DNA of 7,805 nucleotides from an uncultured Bacteroidales bacterium (GTDB taxonomy: Bacteria; Bacteroidota; Bacteroidia; Bacteroidales; Paludibacteraceae). The notes below the pieces were generated by a model, which was not told the origin of the DNA, did not search any database, and saw nothing but the letters and a program-made list of their open reading frames with translations. Position 1 is the stretch's first letter. Every line of letters starts with the position of its first letter. Shown here piece by piece: positions 1 to 6,235 of this stretch. The stretch lies in contig CAIYTJ010000377.1 of assembly GCA_903929065.1 (NCBI GenBank), forward strand, positions 1-7,805. The letters are read 5' to 3'. Both the position numbers and the translations under genes were made by a program.

Positions 1-73
1 GGTAATGTATCAGATTTCGCATTACATAGATAAAAACCTGTAAATCAACAAAGGTTTGTAAAAGTAAATAAAG

Positions 74-100
74 AATGGTGGGTATTTACTCACCATTTTT
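74..100 (+). terminator. Rho-independent terminator of an unseen upstream gene
   Basis: A 10-base-pair stem, AATGGTGGGT (74-83) with ACTCACCATT (88-97), has one G-U wobble and a four-base loop. It runs into a T-rich tract (TTTTT then CTGTTT). It probably ends a plus-strand gene whose 3' end lies at or just before the window start. Two frames stop nearby, at 31-33 and 41-43, and the remaining 10-13 codons are too few to say which is real or what the gene is. Confidence 0.7.
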
Positions 101-133
101 CTGTTTCTATAGATTTAAAATAAATATATATGA

Positions 134-207
134 ATGAAGCCTAGCTTTAGGGTCGGCATAGCATTATTGTTGCTGGGTTCGGCGAAGTCTCCAGGTTGTT
201 GTAGCCT
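134..207. other. GC-rich block in AT-rich spacer: possible dispersed repeat, small RNA or short peptide gene
   Basis: Bases 136-207 contain 37 G/C of 72 by my count, while the following 93 bases contain 21. The block lies between a terminator and the promoter of the next gene. Short self-complementary pieces are visible: CCTA/TAGG at 140-151, AGCA/TGCT at 160-174, and CTGG/CCAG at 173-194 enclosing TTC/GAA. No long perfect stem is present. Both strands are open. The plus strand has a 32-codon frame at 134-232 that begins MKPSFRVGIALLLLG, which resembles a signal peptide. The minus strand has a 55-codon frame from 282 to 115. I do not recognise a known RNA family; the conserved SRP RNA core and the tmRNA end are absent. 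It could be a copy of an intergenic repeat, a small RNA, or a remnant of a gene. The boundaries are approximate. Confidence 0.4.
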
Positions 208-313
208 AAAAATTGCATTTAAATATACGTAAAATATAAAAATGCGAATTTGAAAAGCAACACCTACTAAAAAATAACACATATTTATCCTCAAATGTAG
301 TTTTAATACGCAT

Positions 314-340
314 TTTGAAAGAATATAATTTGTAGTTTTG
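314..340 (+). promoter_or_regulatory. Bacteroidota-type promoter for the TPR regulator gene
   Basis: TAGTTTTG at 333-340 is a perfect match to the TAnnTTTG -7 element. A TTTG at 314-317 could be the -33 element, but its 15-base spacer is shorter than the usual 18-21, so only the -7 element is convincing. Transcription would begin near 346, upstream of both candidate start codons (364 and 388). Confidence 0.5.
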
Positions 341-363
341 CATTCAACAATCAGCTTCTGTTA

Positions 364-1974
364 ATGAAATGTGCACGTTGTATAAAAATGCAATCTAAAC
401 TTCACGTATTCTGCGTATTATTTTGCCTATCGTTGATCGGTTGTTCGCTCATGCCCAATGAGATTAAAACCGCCGAAAAGATAATGCAAACAAATCCCGA
501 TTCTGCATTGCATATTTTACAACACCTACCACCCAATCACACCTTTCTGGATGCAGACCGTGCCTTATATGGAATACTACTTTTTCAGGCCTTAGATAAA
601 AACAATAAACCACTTCAACCTGATTCTGCCATAAATTTTTCTGTCAACTATTATCAACATACCAACGATAAACAGCATTTAGCGTTAGCTTATTATTATA
701 AAGCAAGATTATTCAAAAGAGCTCAACGATTTGATGATGCAACCTTACTATATCTTAAAACGTTGGATTTAATCCAAAACAGCAAGGATTATAGCTTATT
801 GGGAGAAATTTATTCTGATATGGGCGATATCTGTTCATTGCAAAAGGATTATACTGAATCTTTAAAAAAATATGAAATATCAATCAATTTTTATAAAAAA
901 GGTGGGGATACTCTGGATGCATCTTACAAAGTCATTGATATAGCGAGAATGTATCGGTTTATGAAAGATTATACCAAAGCAAAGGCTTATTATAATCAAT
1001 CACTTTCTCAAAGCACAGATTCTTTTTTGCATGGTCTTGCTTATCAGGAAATTGGTATAAATTTTTATTGGGCAAAACAATTTGATTCTGCAAGATATTT
1101 TTTGAATAAAAGTCTTTTATATCCGTACAAAGGTACAAATTATGCAATAAGGTGTTATAGTCTGTCAGATTTGTATTTTGATATAAATCAATACGATTCA
1201 GCATTATTTTATGCAAAAAAAGCTCTAAAATATCCATCAACATTTTTCAATCAACGGGACTGCTATCGCATATTAGCAAATACTAAATATAAACAGGGCG
1301 ATTTTAAAAGTATGGCTGAATATATGAGTAAATATCAGGATTGTTCTGATTCAGTCCGAAAAATTGAAACTCAAACCAAAACATCAGTGTTGGAAGATTT
1401 ACATCAAACAAACGGTACAGTCAACAAATCCAGAAAATTTTTGATTATACTGGGAATTGTAATTATTGCAATTACATTGCTTAGTTTTATTATAGTTTTC
1501 ACCTTGCGGAATAGAACCCGAAAAAAACAACAACAATTAGAAAAAACGGAAGAAAAACTAACCGAAAAACAACTCTTTTTGAAGGATGGTCTGATTCAGA
1601 AAATAGAAGAACACAGATTGATACAAGCTGCAGCGTATAAAAAAGGTAATTTGATTGAACGCGAAGCCATTAATAAAGAAATTTTCAATACATCACTTCA
1701 TTTGGATGACTGGGATGCTTTTAAAAAATTGATGAATAAAACCTTCAATAATCTGATCACTGAACTGGAAACGCGCGCCATGGAAATAAATCACAAAGAA
1801 ATAACCTGGTGTTGCTTGTTTTTACTGGATATTCCAACCAACGACATGATAATTCTTCTGGATTGTCAACAACGGAGTTTATATCGAATGAAGAATCGCC
1901 TGACACAAAAACTTCACCTCTCTACTACCACTGAACTAGAACAGTTACTTCAAAATTTATCAGAAGATAAATAA
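364..1974 (+). CDS. Membrane-anchored TPR regulator with C-terminal HTH-like domain
   Basis: This 536-residue protein is probably a one-component sensor/regulator that spans the inner membrane. A lipoprotein signal ends in the lipobox LIGC, with Cys27 as the likely lipidated residue. Residues about 33-335 are helical TPR-like repeats rich in paired aromatic and Ala positions (for example around 105-135, 145-178, 186-215, 224-253, 268-290 and 300-325). A membrane helix covers about 358-381. A charged coiled coil follows at about 383-420. The last 60 residues (about 475-533) resemble the LuxR-like HTH ends of Bacteroidota TPR regulators: ExxWCCLFLL, then RSLYRMKNRLTQKL. This predicts TPRs outside and a DNA-binding end inside the cell. 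Met9 (base 388) would give a more standard 19-residue signal peptide and may be the true start. The gene has its own promoter, and the next gene starts 267 bases downstream. The architecture is known in Bacteroidales, but no ligand or target can be read from the sequence. The DNA-binding assignment is by pattern only. Confidence 0.8.
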   Translation: MKCARCIKMQSKLHVFCVLFCLSLIGCSLMPNEIKTAEKIMQTNPDSALHILQHLPPNHTFLDADRALYGILLFQALDKNNKPLQPDSAINFSVNYYQHTNDKQHLALAYYYKARLFKRAQRFDDATLLYLKTLDLIQNSKDYSLLGEIYSDMGDICSLQKDYTESLKKYEISINFYKKGGDTLDASYKVIDIARMYRFMKDYTKAKAYYNQSLSQSTDSFLHGLAYQEIGINFYWAKQFDSARYFLNKSLLYPYKGTNYAIRCYSLSDLYFDINQYDSALFYAKKALKYPSTFFNQRDCYRILANTKYKQGDFKSMAEYMSKYQDCSDSVRKIETQTKTSVLEDLHQTNGTVNKSRKFLIILGIVIIAITLLSFIIVFTLRNRTRKKQQQLEKTEEKLTEKQLFLKDGLIQKIEEHRLIQAAAYKKGNLIEREAINKEIFNTSLHLDDWDAFKKLMNKTFNNLITELETRAMEINHKEITWCCLFLLDIPTNDMIILLDCQQRSLYRMKNRLTQKLHLSTTTELEQLLQNLSEDK

Positions 1975-2052
1975 TTCAACTTTTCTGTGTTTTCTTAAAT
2001 CCAATTGTCCAAAATCAATCATTATTTAACAATTTGAGTACGGCATTTTTCC

Positions 2053-2068
2053 CTTGTCGCACTTTTTT
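2053..2068 (+). repeat. Twin direct repeat, copy 1 (candidate operator)
   Basis: CTTGTCGCACTTTTTT occurs here and again, identically over 16 bases, at 2117-2132. The copies are 64 bases apart start to start, about six helical turns, so they would face the same side of the DNA. This copy is centred about 120 bases upstream of the predicted transcription start of the DUF3244 gene. A regulator-binding role is inference. Confidence 0.6.
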
Positions 2069-2098
2069 CTTATTGTCTTCATATAAAACGCTACAAAT

Positions 2099-2120
2099 CA
2101 AGCCTATAAAAAATGGCTTG
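2099..2120 (+). repeat. Small inverted repeat overlapping the second direct repeat
   Basis: CAAGCC (2099-2104) and GGCTTG (2115-2120) are perfect inverted arms around a 10-base AT-rich loop. A T8 tract begins six bases after the second arm (2127-2134). It could act as a weak terminator for the regulator gene, which has no other visible one, or as part of a binding site. The stem is short and the T tract is displaced, so a terminator role is doubtful. Confidence 0.35.
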
Positions 2121-2132
2121 TCGCACTTTTTT
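2117..2132 (+). repeat. Twin direct repeat, copy 2 (candidate operator)
   Basis: This is the second exact copy of CTTGTCGCACTTTTTT, followed by two more T. It ends 11 bases before the -33 element (2144-2147) of the DUF3244 gene and is centred about 57 bases upstream of the predicted transcription start. That is a typical place for an activator. The adjacent HTH regulator is the obvious candidate to bind it, but nothing in the sequence proves this. Confidence 0.6.
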
Positions 2133-2143
2133 TTGCCTCAAAA

Positions 2144-2175
2144 TTTGCATTGTTGTTTTGTGGTGTATAACTTAG
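2144..2175 (+). promoter_or_regulatory. Promoter of the DUF3244-type gene
   Basis: TTTG at 2144-2147, a 20-base spacer, and TAACTTAG at 2168-2175 fit the Bacteroidota pattern TTTG-N19/20-TAnnTTTG with one mismatch in the -7 element. Transcription should begin near 2180, giving a leader of about 60 bases before the ATG at 2242. Two identical 16-base repeats lie directly upstream. Confidence 0.6.
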
Positions 2176-2241
2176 CACCTTGAAGAACCACCATTTTAGT
2201 GATTCAATAATTACTATGTTCAACTCTATAAAATTATTTTT

Positions 2242-2667
2242 ATGAAAAAGTTTAAACTTTCAGGCATTGTTATTTCGTTATTTTGTGTTTTTGCTTTTCA
2301 AAATGTTTTCGCGGATAATGATGTACCATTAAGAAAAGATGATCCGGGTCCTGGAACTCAACCAAACATTATTACTCCTATGAGTAATATGACAAGATTC
2401 AAATCTTCTACGACAACTTCTTCTTTAAATTACATTCCTGTAAATGCAGACGTTGTTGGCTCGGAATTAATTGTTGATTTCGCTATATCGGTAGGAACAG
2501 CTTATGTTTCGGTGGTTGATAACAATGGAAATTTGGTTTATCAGACAGTCGTTGACACATTCAGTACATCGGAAGTGGTTATTCCTGTTGATGGAATGAG
2601 TTCCGGCAAGTACTCATTGAAAATTACGTATGGTTCAACCCATCTTATCGGAGATTTTCAATTGTAA
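2242..2667 (+). CDS. Small secreted DUF3244-type beta-sandwich protein
   Basis: This 141-residue protein begins with a signal peptide: a Lys-containing n-region, a hydrophobic stretch at about 8-20, and a likely cut after VFA at 22-24. A flexible Pro/Asp/Ser/Thr-rich segment covers about 25-65. The remainder (about 66-141) alternates beta strands in the DUF3244 pattern: VSVVDNNGNLVYQ, then a Val-rich strand, VIPVDGMSSGKYSLKI, and a final GDFQL. DUF3244 proteins are small, exported, Ig-like proteins of Bacteroidota with no known function. The domain reaches the last residue and shows no separate sorting signal or lipobox, so the protein is probably periplasmic or released. It has its own promoter and terminator and lies downstream of a TPR-HTH membrane regulator, which may control it. 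The family call rests on the pattern of motifs and the length. Confidence 0.8.
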   Translation: MKKFKLSGIVISLFCVFAFQNVFADNDVPLRKDDPGPGTQPNIITPMSNMTRFKSSTTTSSLNYIPVNADVVGSELIVDFAISVGTAYVSVVDNNGNLVYQTVVDTFSTSEVVIPVDGMSSGKYSLKITYGSTHLIGDFQL

Positions 2668-2678
2668 TTGAATTTATA

Positions 2679-2712
2679 CGAGGCGGATTCGTTCCGCCTC
2701 GTTATTACTTTT
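2679..2712 (+). terminator. Terminator after the DUF3244-type gene
   Basis: CGAGGCGGA (2679-2687) pairs with TCCGCCTCG (2693-2701), nine base pairs around a five-base loop. A T-rich stretch (TTATTACTTTT) follows. It is the GC-richest hairpin in the window and starts 12 bases after the stop codon. It should separate this transcript from the next gene at least partly. Confidence 0.8.
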
Positions 2713-2745
2713 ATTAAAATTATTACTTTATAATTCAAAGGCTAT

Positions 2746-3285
2746 ATGAAAAAGATTTTAAACGTTAAATTGCAAAGAAACCCATTAACTCATAATCCAT
2801 ATGACTATAATGCTCATGTAGTCACAGTTGGAAATATCGGATTATCAGAGATAATCGATGAAATGATAAAGGAAGATAAAGAAATAAATAAGGAAACAGC
2901 ATTCAAAATATTAAATGCGTTTAATAGCAAAGCGGCAGATTTGGTTATCTCGGGCTATAATGTAGATACTAATTTGGTAACATTAAGTCCAACGGTTAAT
3001 GGTTCGTTCTATGGAGGAAAATTTAATCACGAACTAAGTTCAGTAGATATTTCGGTAAAATTTGGAACTGAATTAAACAAAGCGCTGATAAACAGCAATT
3101 TTCAACTTGTTGAAGTCGAAAATACTGATAATAAAGAATCAAATGAGCAAACAGAACAATTGTTGGATTCTTTTAATGATAATATTTCAACTGAAAGAAG
3201 ACCCGGATATTCCAGTTCGTTGTTGAATCCGGAACGGGAACCTGCCTGTGGAATGGCATTCAGAAGATGGCTTTGCAATTCATAA
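2746..3285 (+). CDS. HU/IHF-like DNA-binding protein (Bvu_2165 type) with unusual tail
   Basis: This 179-residue protein has no signal peptide and should be cytoplasmic. Residues 1-125 fit the Bacteroidota HU-like family PF14848 (Bvu_2165-like IHF-HU-like domain). Visible features are the N-terminal VKLQRNPLTHNPYDYNAHV, a helical segment GLSEIIDEMIKED, an ETAFKILNAFNSKAADLV helix, and strands ending in SPTVNGSFYG and then VKFGTELNKAL. Family members often carry a C-terminal DUF4469 domain; here I see none. A linker rich in Asn, Glu and Gln (126-149) is followed by a distinct tail (150-179) containing five Arg and two Cys (168 and 177). The start is preceded by AAAGG at 2737-2741, only four bases from the ATG, a weak ribosome site. 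No convincing promoter lies in the 33 bases after the preceding terminator, so it may depend on read-through. Its role is probably nucleoid or promoter architecture, by family analogy. Confidence 0.7.
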   Translation: MKKILNVKLQRNPLTHNPYDYNAHVVTVGNIGLSEIIDEMIKEDKEINKETAFKILNAFNSKAADLVISGYNVDTNLVTLSPTVNGSFYGGKFNHELSSVDISVKFGTELNKALINSNFQLVEVENTDNKESNEQTEQLLDSFNDNISTERRPGYSSSLLNPEREPACGMAFRRWLCNS

Positions 3286-3328
3286 AATACTCGATTAAAT
3301 TTTTTAAAAATAAAAAATTTCAGGTTGG

Positions 3329-3360
3329 AAACACTTAACATAGCAGTTGAGTGTTTTTTT
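3329..3360 (+). terminator. Terminator of the HU-like gene
   Basis: AAACACTTAAC (3329-3339) pairs with GTTGAGTGTTT (3346-3356), 11 pairs including one T-G wobble, around a six-base loop. The distal arm continues into an uninterrupted T run to 3360. It lies 44 bases after the stop codon at 3285. Confidence 0.8.
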
Positions 3361-3535
3361 ATATTCAAGTCGTTGTTGATGGTGTATATTTATACAATTG
3401 GAAATCAATTTGAGTTAATTTAAAAAATCACCTTTAAATCTGAAATTATATTTACCTAAGAAAGTTTGAATAATAAAAAGAGTAATAAAACCTAATAAAA
3501 GACATCTCACAGACACTACTATTTCATAACAAATA

Positions 3536-3552
3536 TTGCATAATTATTGCAA
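3536..3552. promoter_or_regulatory. Inverted repeat upstream of pckA (possible operator)
   Basis: TTGCA (3536-3540) and TGCAA (3548-3552) are perfect inverted arms around TAATTAT. The dyad is centred about 90 bases upstream of the predicted pckA transcription start. This fits a regulator site for a carbon-flux gene, but the motif is short, AT-rich and unidentified. Confidence 0.3.
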
Positions 3553-3596
3553 AAAAGAAAATTTATGCAGGAATACGGAAAAATTTCTTTAATTGC

Positions 3597-3627
3597 TTTC
3601 ATACTATAAAAATTTGTAGTACTTTTG
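3597..3627 (+). promoter_or_regulatory. pckA promoter
   Basis: TACTTTTG at 3620-3627 is a perfect TAnnTTTG -7 element. TTTC at 3597-3600, with a 19-base spacer, is a one-mismatch -33 element. Transcription would start near 3633, giving a leader of about 65 bases. The leader ends in an A-rich segment (TTTTAAGAAAATG) instead of a Shine-Dalgarno site, as is usual in Bacteroidota. Confidence 0.65.
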
Positions 3628-3696
3628 TCGCGTGAAAAAAGGCTTTAGGGATAAAAGAGATAGAAAAACAAAATAACATCATTTAATTTTAAGAAA

Positions 3697-5292
3697 ATGG
3701 CAAATTTAGATTTATCAAAGTATGGTATTTCGGGCAATTTCGAGATTGTTCACAATCCAACTTACGAAGAATTGTTTCAGGCAGAAATGAATCCTGCAAA
3801 CGAAGGTTTTGAAAAAGGAGTTTTGACAACTACAGGTGCAGTATCTGTTGACACAGGTAAATTTACCGGTCGCTCACCTAAAGACAAATTTTTCGTAAAA
3901 GATGCAGTTACCGATGAACACCTTTGGTGGGATGGAACCATCAATCGCCCAACTACTCCTGAAGTATTCGAACACTGCAAAGGCCTCGTTACTAAACAAC
4001 TTTCTACAGCAAAAACATTGTATGTAGTTGATACTTTCTGTGGAACAAACGAAGATACCCGTATGAAAGTACGTTTTATCATGGAAGTTGCCTGGCAGGC
4101 TCACTTTGTGACTAACATGTTTATCCGTCCTTCTCACTACGAACTGGCAAACTACGGTGAACCAGATTTTGTAACTTTGAATGGATCTAAGACTTCTAAC
4201 CCTAACTGGAAAGAACAAGGTTTGAACTCTGAAGTATTTACATTGTTCAACCTGACTACTAAAATGCAGGTTATCGGTGGTACCTGGTACGGTGGTGAAA
4301 TGAAAAAAGGTATTTTTGCATTGCAAAACTATTATTTGCCATTACGCGGAATCGCTTCTATGCACTGTTCGGCTAACGTAGGTGCAGAAGGTGATGTTGC
4401 TATCTTCTTCGGACTTTCAGGAACCGGTAAAACTACTTTGTCTGCTGATCCAAAACGTTACCTGATTGGTGATGACGAACACGGTTGGGACAATAATGGA
4501 GTATTCAACTACGAAGGTGGTTGTTATGCAAAAGTAATTGATTTGGAAAAAGATAAAGAACCTGATATCTGGAGAGCTATCCGCCGTGATGCTTTGTTGG
4601 AAAACGTTACTGTAGGTGCTGATGGTGTTGCTGATTATTCGGCTGCTGCTTCAAAAACCGAAAACACACGTGTTTCTTACCCAATTTACTTTATCAATAA
4701 AATCGTTTCTCCTTCACGTGCAGGACACGCTTCAAAAATTATTTATCTGTCAGCTGACGCATTTGGCGTATTGCCTCCGGTATCTATTTTGGACGAGAAA
4801 TCAGCTCAATATCATTTTCTTTCAGGCTTTACTTCAAAATTAGCCGGAACAGAACGTGGTATCACTGAACCGGTTCCTTCTTTCTCTCCTGCATTTGGTG
4901 AGGCTTTCTTAACTTTGCACCCAACTATGTATGCAAAAACATTGATTGGAAAAGCTAAAGAACACAACGCTAAAGTTTATTTGGTAAACACAGGATGGAA
5001 TGGTACAGGAAAACGTATTTCGTTGAAAAACACCCGTGCTATCATTGATGCTATCATCGACGGTTCTATCGAAAACGCTCCAACAGTACACGTACCAATT
5101 TTGAACTTAGTAGCTCCAACTGAATTGAACAATGTTGATGCAAATATCCTTGATCCACGTGATACTTATGCTGATGTTGCTGAATGGGAAACTAAAGCTA
5201 AATCGCTTGCTGCTAAATACATCAAAAACTTCGAACAATACTGTGACAATGACGATGCGAAAGCATTGATTCCTTCAGGTCCACAATTGTAA
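3697..5292 (+). CDS. pckA: ATP-dependent phosphoenolpyruvate carboxykinase
   Basis: PckA interconverts oxaloacetate + ATP with phosphoenolpyruvate + ADP + CO2 in the cytoplasm. In fermentative Bacteroidota it commonly runs toward oxaloacetate, fixing CO2 and feeding the succinate/propionate branch; that direction is inferred here. The 531-residue length is normal for the ATP-type enzyme (E. coli has 540). Visible signatures are the substrate loop GRSPKDKF (58-65), EMKKG with metal-site Lys (201-205), SMHCSANVG with the metal-site His223, the phosphate-binding loop GLSGTGKTTL (239-248), LIGDDEHGW with Asp259/Asp260 (257-264), and ENTRVSYPI with Arg325 (322-330). All key residues are present, and the gene appears intact. 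Codon choice is even and GGT/GTA/CGT-rich compared with neighbouring genes, suggesting high expression. It is monocistronic, with its own promoter upstream and a strong hairpin downstream. Confidence 0.97.
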   Translation: MANLDLSKYGISGNFEIVHNPTYEELFQAEMNPANEGFEKGVLTTTGAVSVDTGKFTGRSPKDKFFVKDAVTDEHLWWDGTINRPTTPEVFEHCKGLVTKQLSTAKTLYVVDTFCGTNEDTRMKVRFIMEVAWQAHFVTNMFIRPSHYELANYGEPDFVTLNGSKTSNPNWKEQGLNSEVFTLFNLTTKMQVIGGTWYGGEMKKGIFALQNYYLPLRGIASMHCSANVGAEGDVAIFFGLSGTGKTTLSADPKRYLIGDDEHGWDNNGVFNYEGGCYAKVIDLEKDKEPDIWRAIRRDALLENVTVGADGVADYSAAASKTENTRVSYPIYFINKIVSPSRAGHASKIIYLSADAFGVLPPVSILDEKSAQYHFLSGFTSKLAGTERGITEPVPSFSPAFGEAFLTLHPTMYAKTLIGKAKEHNAKVYLVNTGWNGTGKRISLKNTRAIIDAIIDGSIENAPTVHVPILNLVAPTELNNVDANILDPRDTYADVAEWETKAKSLAAKYIKNFEQYCDNDDAKALIPSGPQL

Positions 5293-5326
5293 GAAGACAA
5301 AAGAACCAAGATTCAAGACTATATAT

Positions 5327-5365
5327 AAAATGAGCTGTTCGATTAAATTCGAACAGCTCATTTTT
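5327..5365. terminator. Bidirectional terminator between pckA and the convergent esterase gene
   Basis: A perfect 16-base-pair stem, 5327-5342 with 5349-5364, has core GAGCTGTTCGA/TCGAACAGCTC and a six-base loop. On the plus strand it ends in TTTTT; on the minus strand it ends in TTTTATATATA. It lies 34 bases past the pckA stop and 19 bases past the esterase stop, so it can end both transcripts. Confidence 0.9.
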
Positions 5366-5383
5366 ACATTAAATATAATCGTC

Positions 5384-6205
5384 TTATTTTTTCTCCTTTC
5401 TGAAACAATTATCAAAAAAAAAAAACTGGTATTTGATGGAGTTTGTCCAATAATCCCAATTGTGTGCGCCGGGGCGTTCAATAAAATCATGATCGATATT
5501 CAGCGATATTAACCTGCGATGTAAGCTGGCATTAATTTGGTAAAAGAAATCTGATACTCCACAATCGATAATCATATCCAGTTCTTTGTTTTTTAGCGAT
5601 TCAACCATATTTACTACCGAACGATTATTCCATTCTTCCGGACTTGTTTCGAAAGAACCAATTCGCTTAGCTAAATCAAATTTTTTCGTTGAAGTCCGTA
5701 AATCAACACCACCGCTCATGCTTCCGGCATGTGCAAAAAGTATTTTGTTTCGTATTGCAAGATACAAAGCGCCATGTCCACCCATACTTAATCCGGTAAT
5801 AGCCCGGTTTTGTCTGTCAGGAATTGTGGCATAATGAGAATCGATAAACGGAAGTAAATCTTTGATAATAAACGATTCGTACTGGAATGTGGAATCAACC
5901 GGACTATCCAGATACCAGCTGCTGTAACCACCATCCGGACAAATAATAATGAATTGATGTTCGGTCGAATAAGTTTTAATTGCAGGAACTGTTTTCACCC
6001 ATTTGGCATAATTGTCGCTGTAACCATGAAGTAAGTAAACAACCGGATAATGTTTTTTGCTGGAATAATTTTCAGGGACAATGACCACTGATTTTATTTC
6101 TTTTTTCATTTTGGTTGAAAAAACGGACACTGTATCGACCTGATTACGTGAAAATGTAAATTGTATAAGTAGAAGTAAGAAAAAAAGAATGTTAATCCGT
6201 TTCAT
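5384..6205 (-). CDS. Secreted alpha/beta-hydrolase esterase (PF00756, esterase D/antigen 85 type)
   Basis: This is a 273-residue exported hydrolase that probably cleaves an ester, for example an acetyl or feruloyl group on a carbohydrate; the substrate is unknown. A signal peptide covers about 1-19 (MKRINILFFLLLLIQFTFS). The fold markers are VVYLLHGYSDN (55-65, oxyanion region), CPDGG (89-93), the nucleophile elbow GLSMGGHGAL with Ser140, an acidic residue at Asp219 in DCGVSDFF, and His248 in PGAHNWDYW. The Ser-Asp-His triad is therefore complete. Translation could in principle begin 11 codons earlier, at 6238, but that ATG overlaps the -7 promoter element (6236-6243). The start at 6205 (complement of CAT at 6203-6205) is therefore preferred and also gives a clean signal peptide. 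A run of 12 T in the coding strand (5414-5425) encodes FFFF near the C terminus. The gene converges with pckA and diverges from gph. Confidence 0.88.
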   Translation of the reverse strand: MKRINILFFLLLLIQFTFSRNQVDTVSVFSTKMKKEIKSVVIVPENYSSKKHYPVVYLLHGYSDNYAKWVKTVPAIKTYSTEHQFIIICPDGGYSSWYLDSPVDSTFQYESFIIKDLLPFIDSHYATIPDRQNRAITGLSMGGHGALYLAIRNKILFAHAGSMSGGVDLRTSTKKFDLAKRIGSFETSPEEWNNRSVVNMVESLKNKELDMIIDCGVSDFFYQINASLHRRLISLNIDHDFIERPGAHNWDYWTNSIKYQFFFFDNCFRKEKK

Positions 6206-6235
6206 TATTAAATATTTTATCTGATTGTTTAGCCA

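Larger units (their letters stand above)
3286..3696. other. Gene-free stretch: terminator, AT-rich spacer, pckA control region
   Basis: I see no credible coding region here. It contains the terminator of the HU-like gene (3329-3360), then about 170 bases of featureless AT-rich DNA. A 17-base dyad follows at 3536-3552, then the pckA promoter (3597-3627) and an A-rich leader of about 65 bases. Confidence 0.6.

Noticed and set aside
1..43. Possible 3' end of an upstream gene (frames stopping at 31-33 or 41-43)
   Set aside because: Only 10-13 codons are present in either frame, with no recognisable protein. The terminator at 74-100 supports a gene to the left, but its frame cannot be decided.
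134..207. SRP RNA, tmRNA or 6S RNA
   Set aside because: The conserved SRP GGAAG-type core, the tRNA-like end of tmRNA and a long 6S-type bulged stem are not visible.
3102..3368. Minus-strand 88-codon open frame opposite the HU-like gene tail
   Set aside because: It overlaps the well-supported HU-like gene and runs through that gene's terminator hairpin. It has no promoter or family resemblance and looks like a shadow frame.
3777..4326. Minus-strand open frames of 101 and 150 codons inside pckA
   Set aside because: They are antisense to a fully conserved enzyme gene, with Cys- and Phe-rich, uneven composition typical of shadow frames.
5330..5512. Plus-strand 60-codon frame between pckA and the esterase
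   Set aside because: It starts inside the shared terminator stem and runs antisense over the esterase 3' end and its T12 tract.
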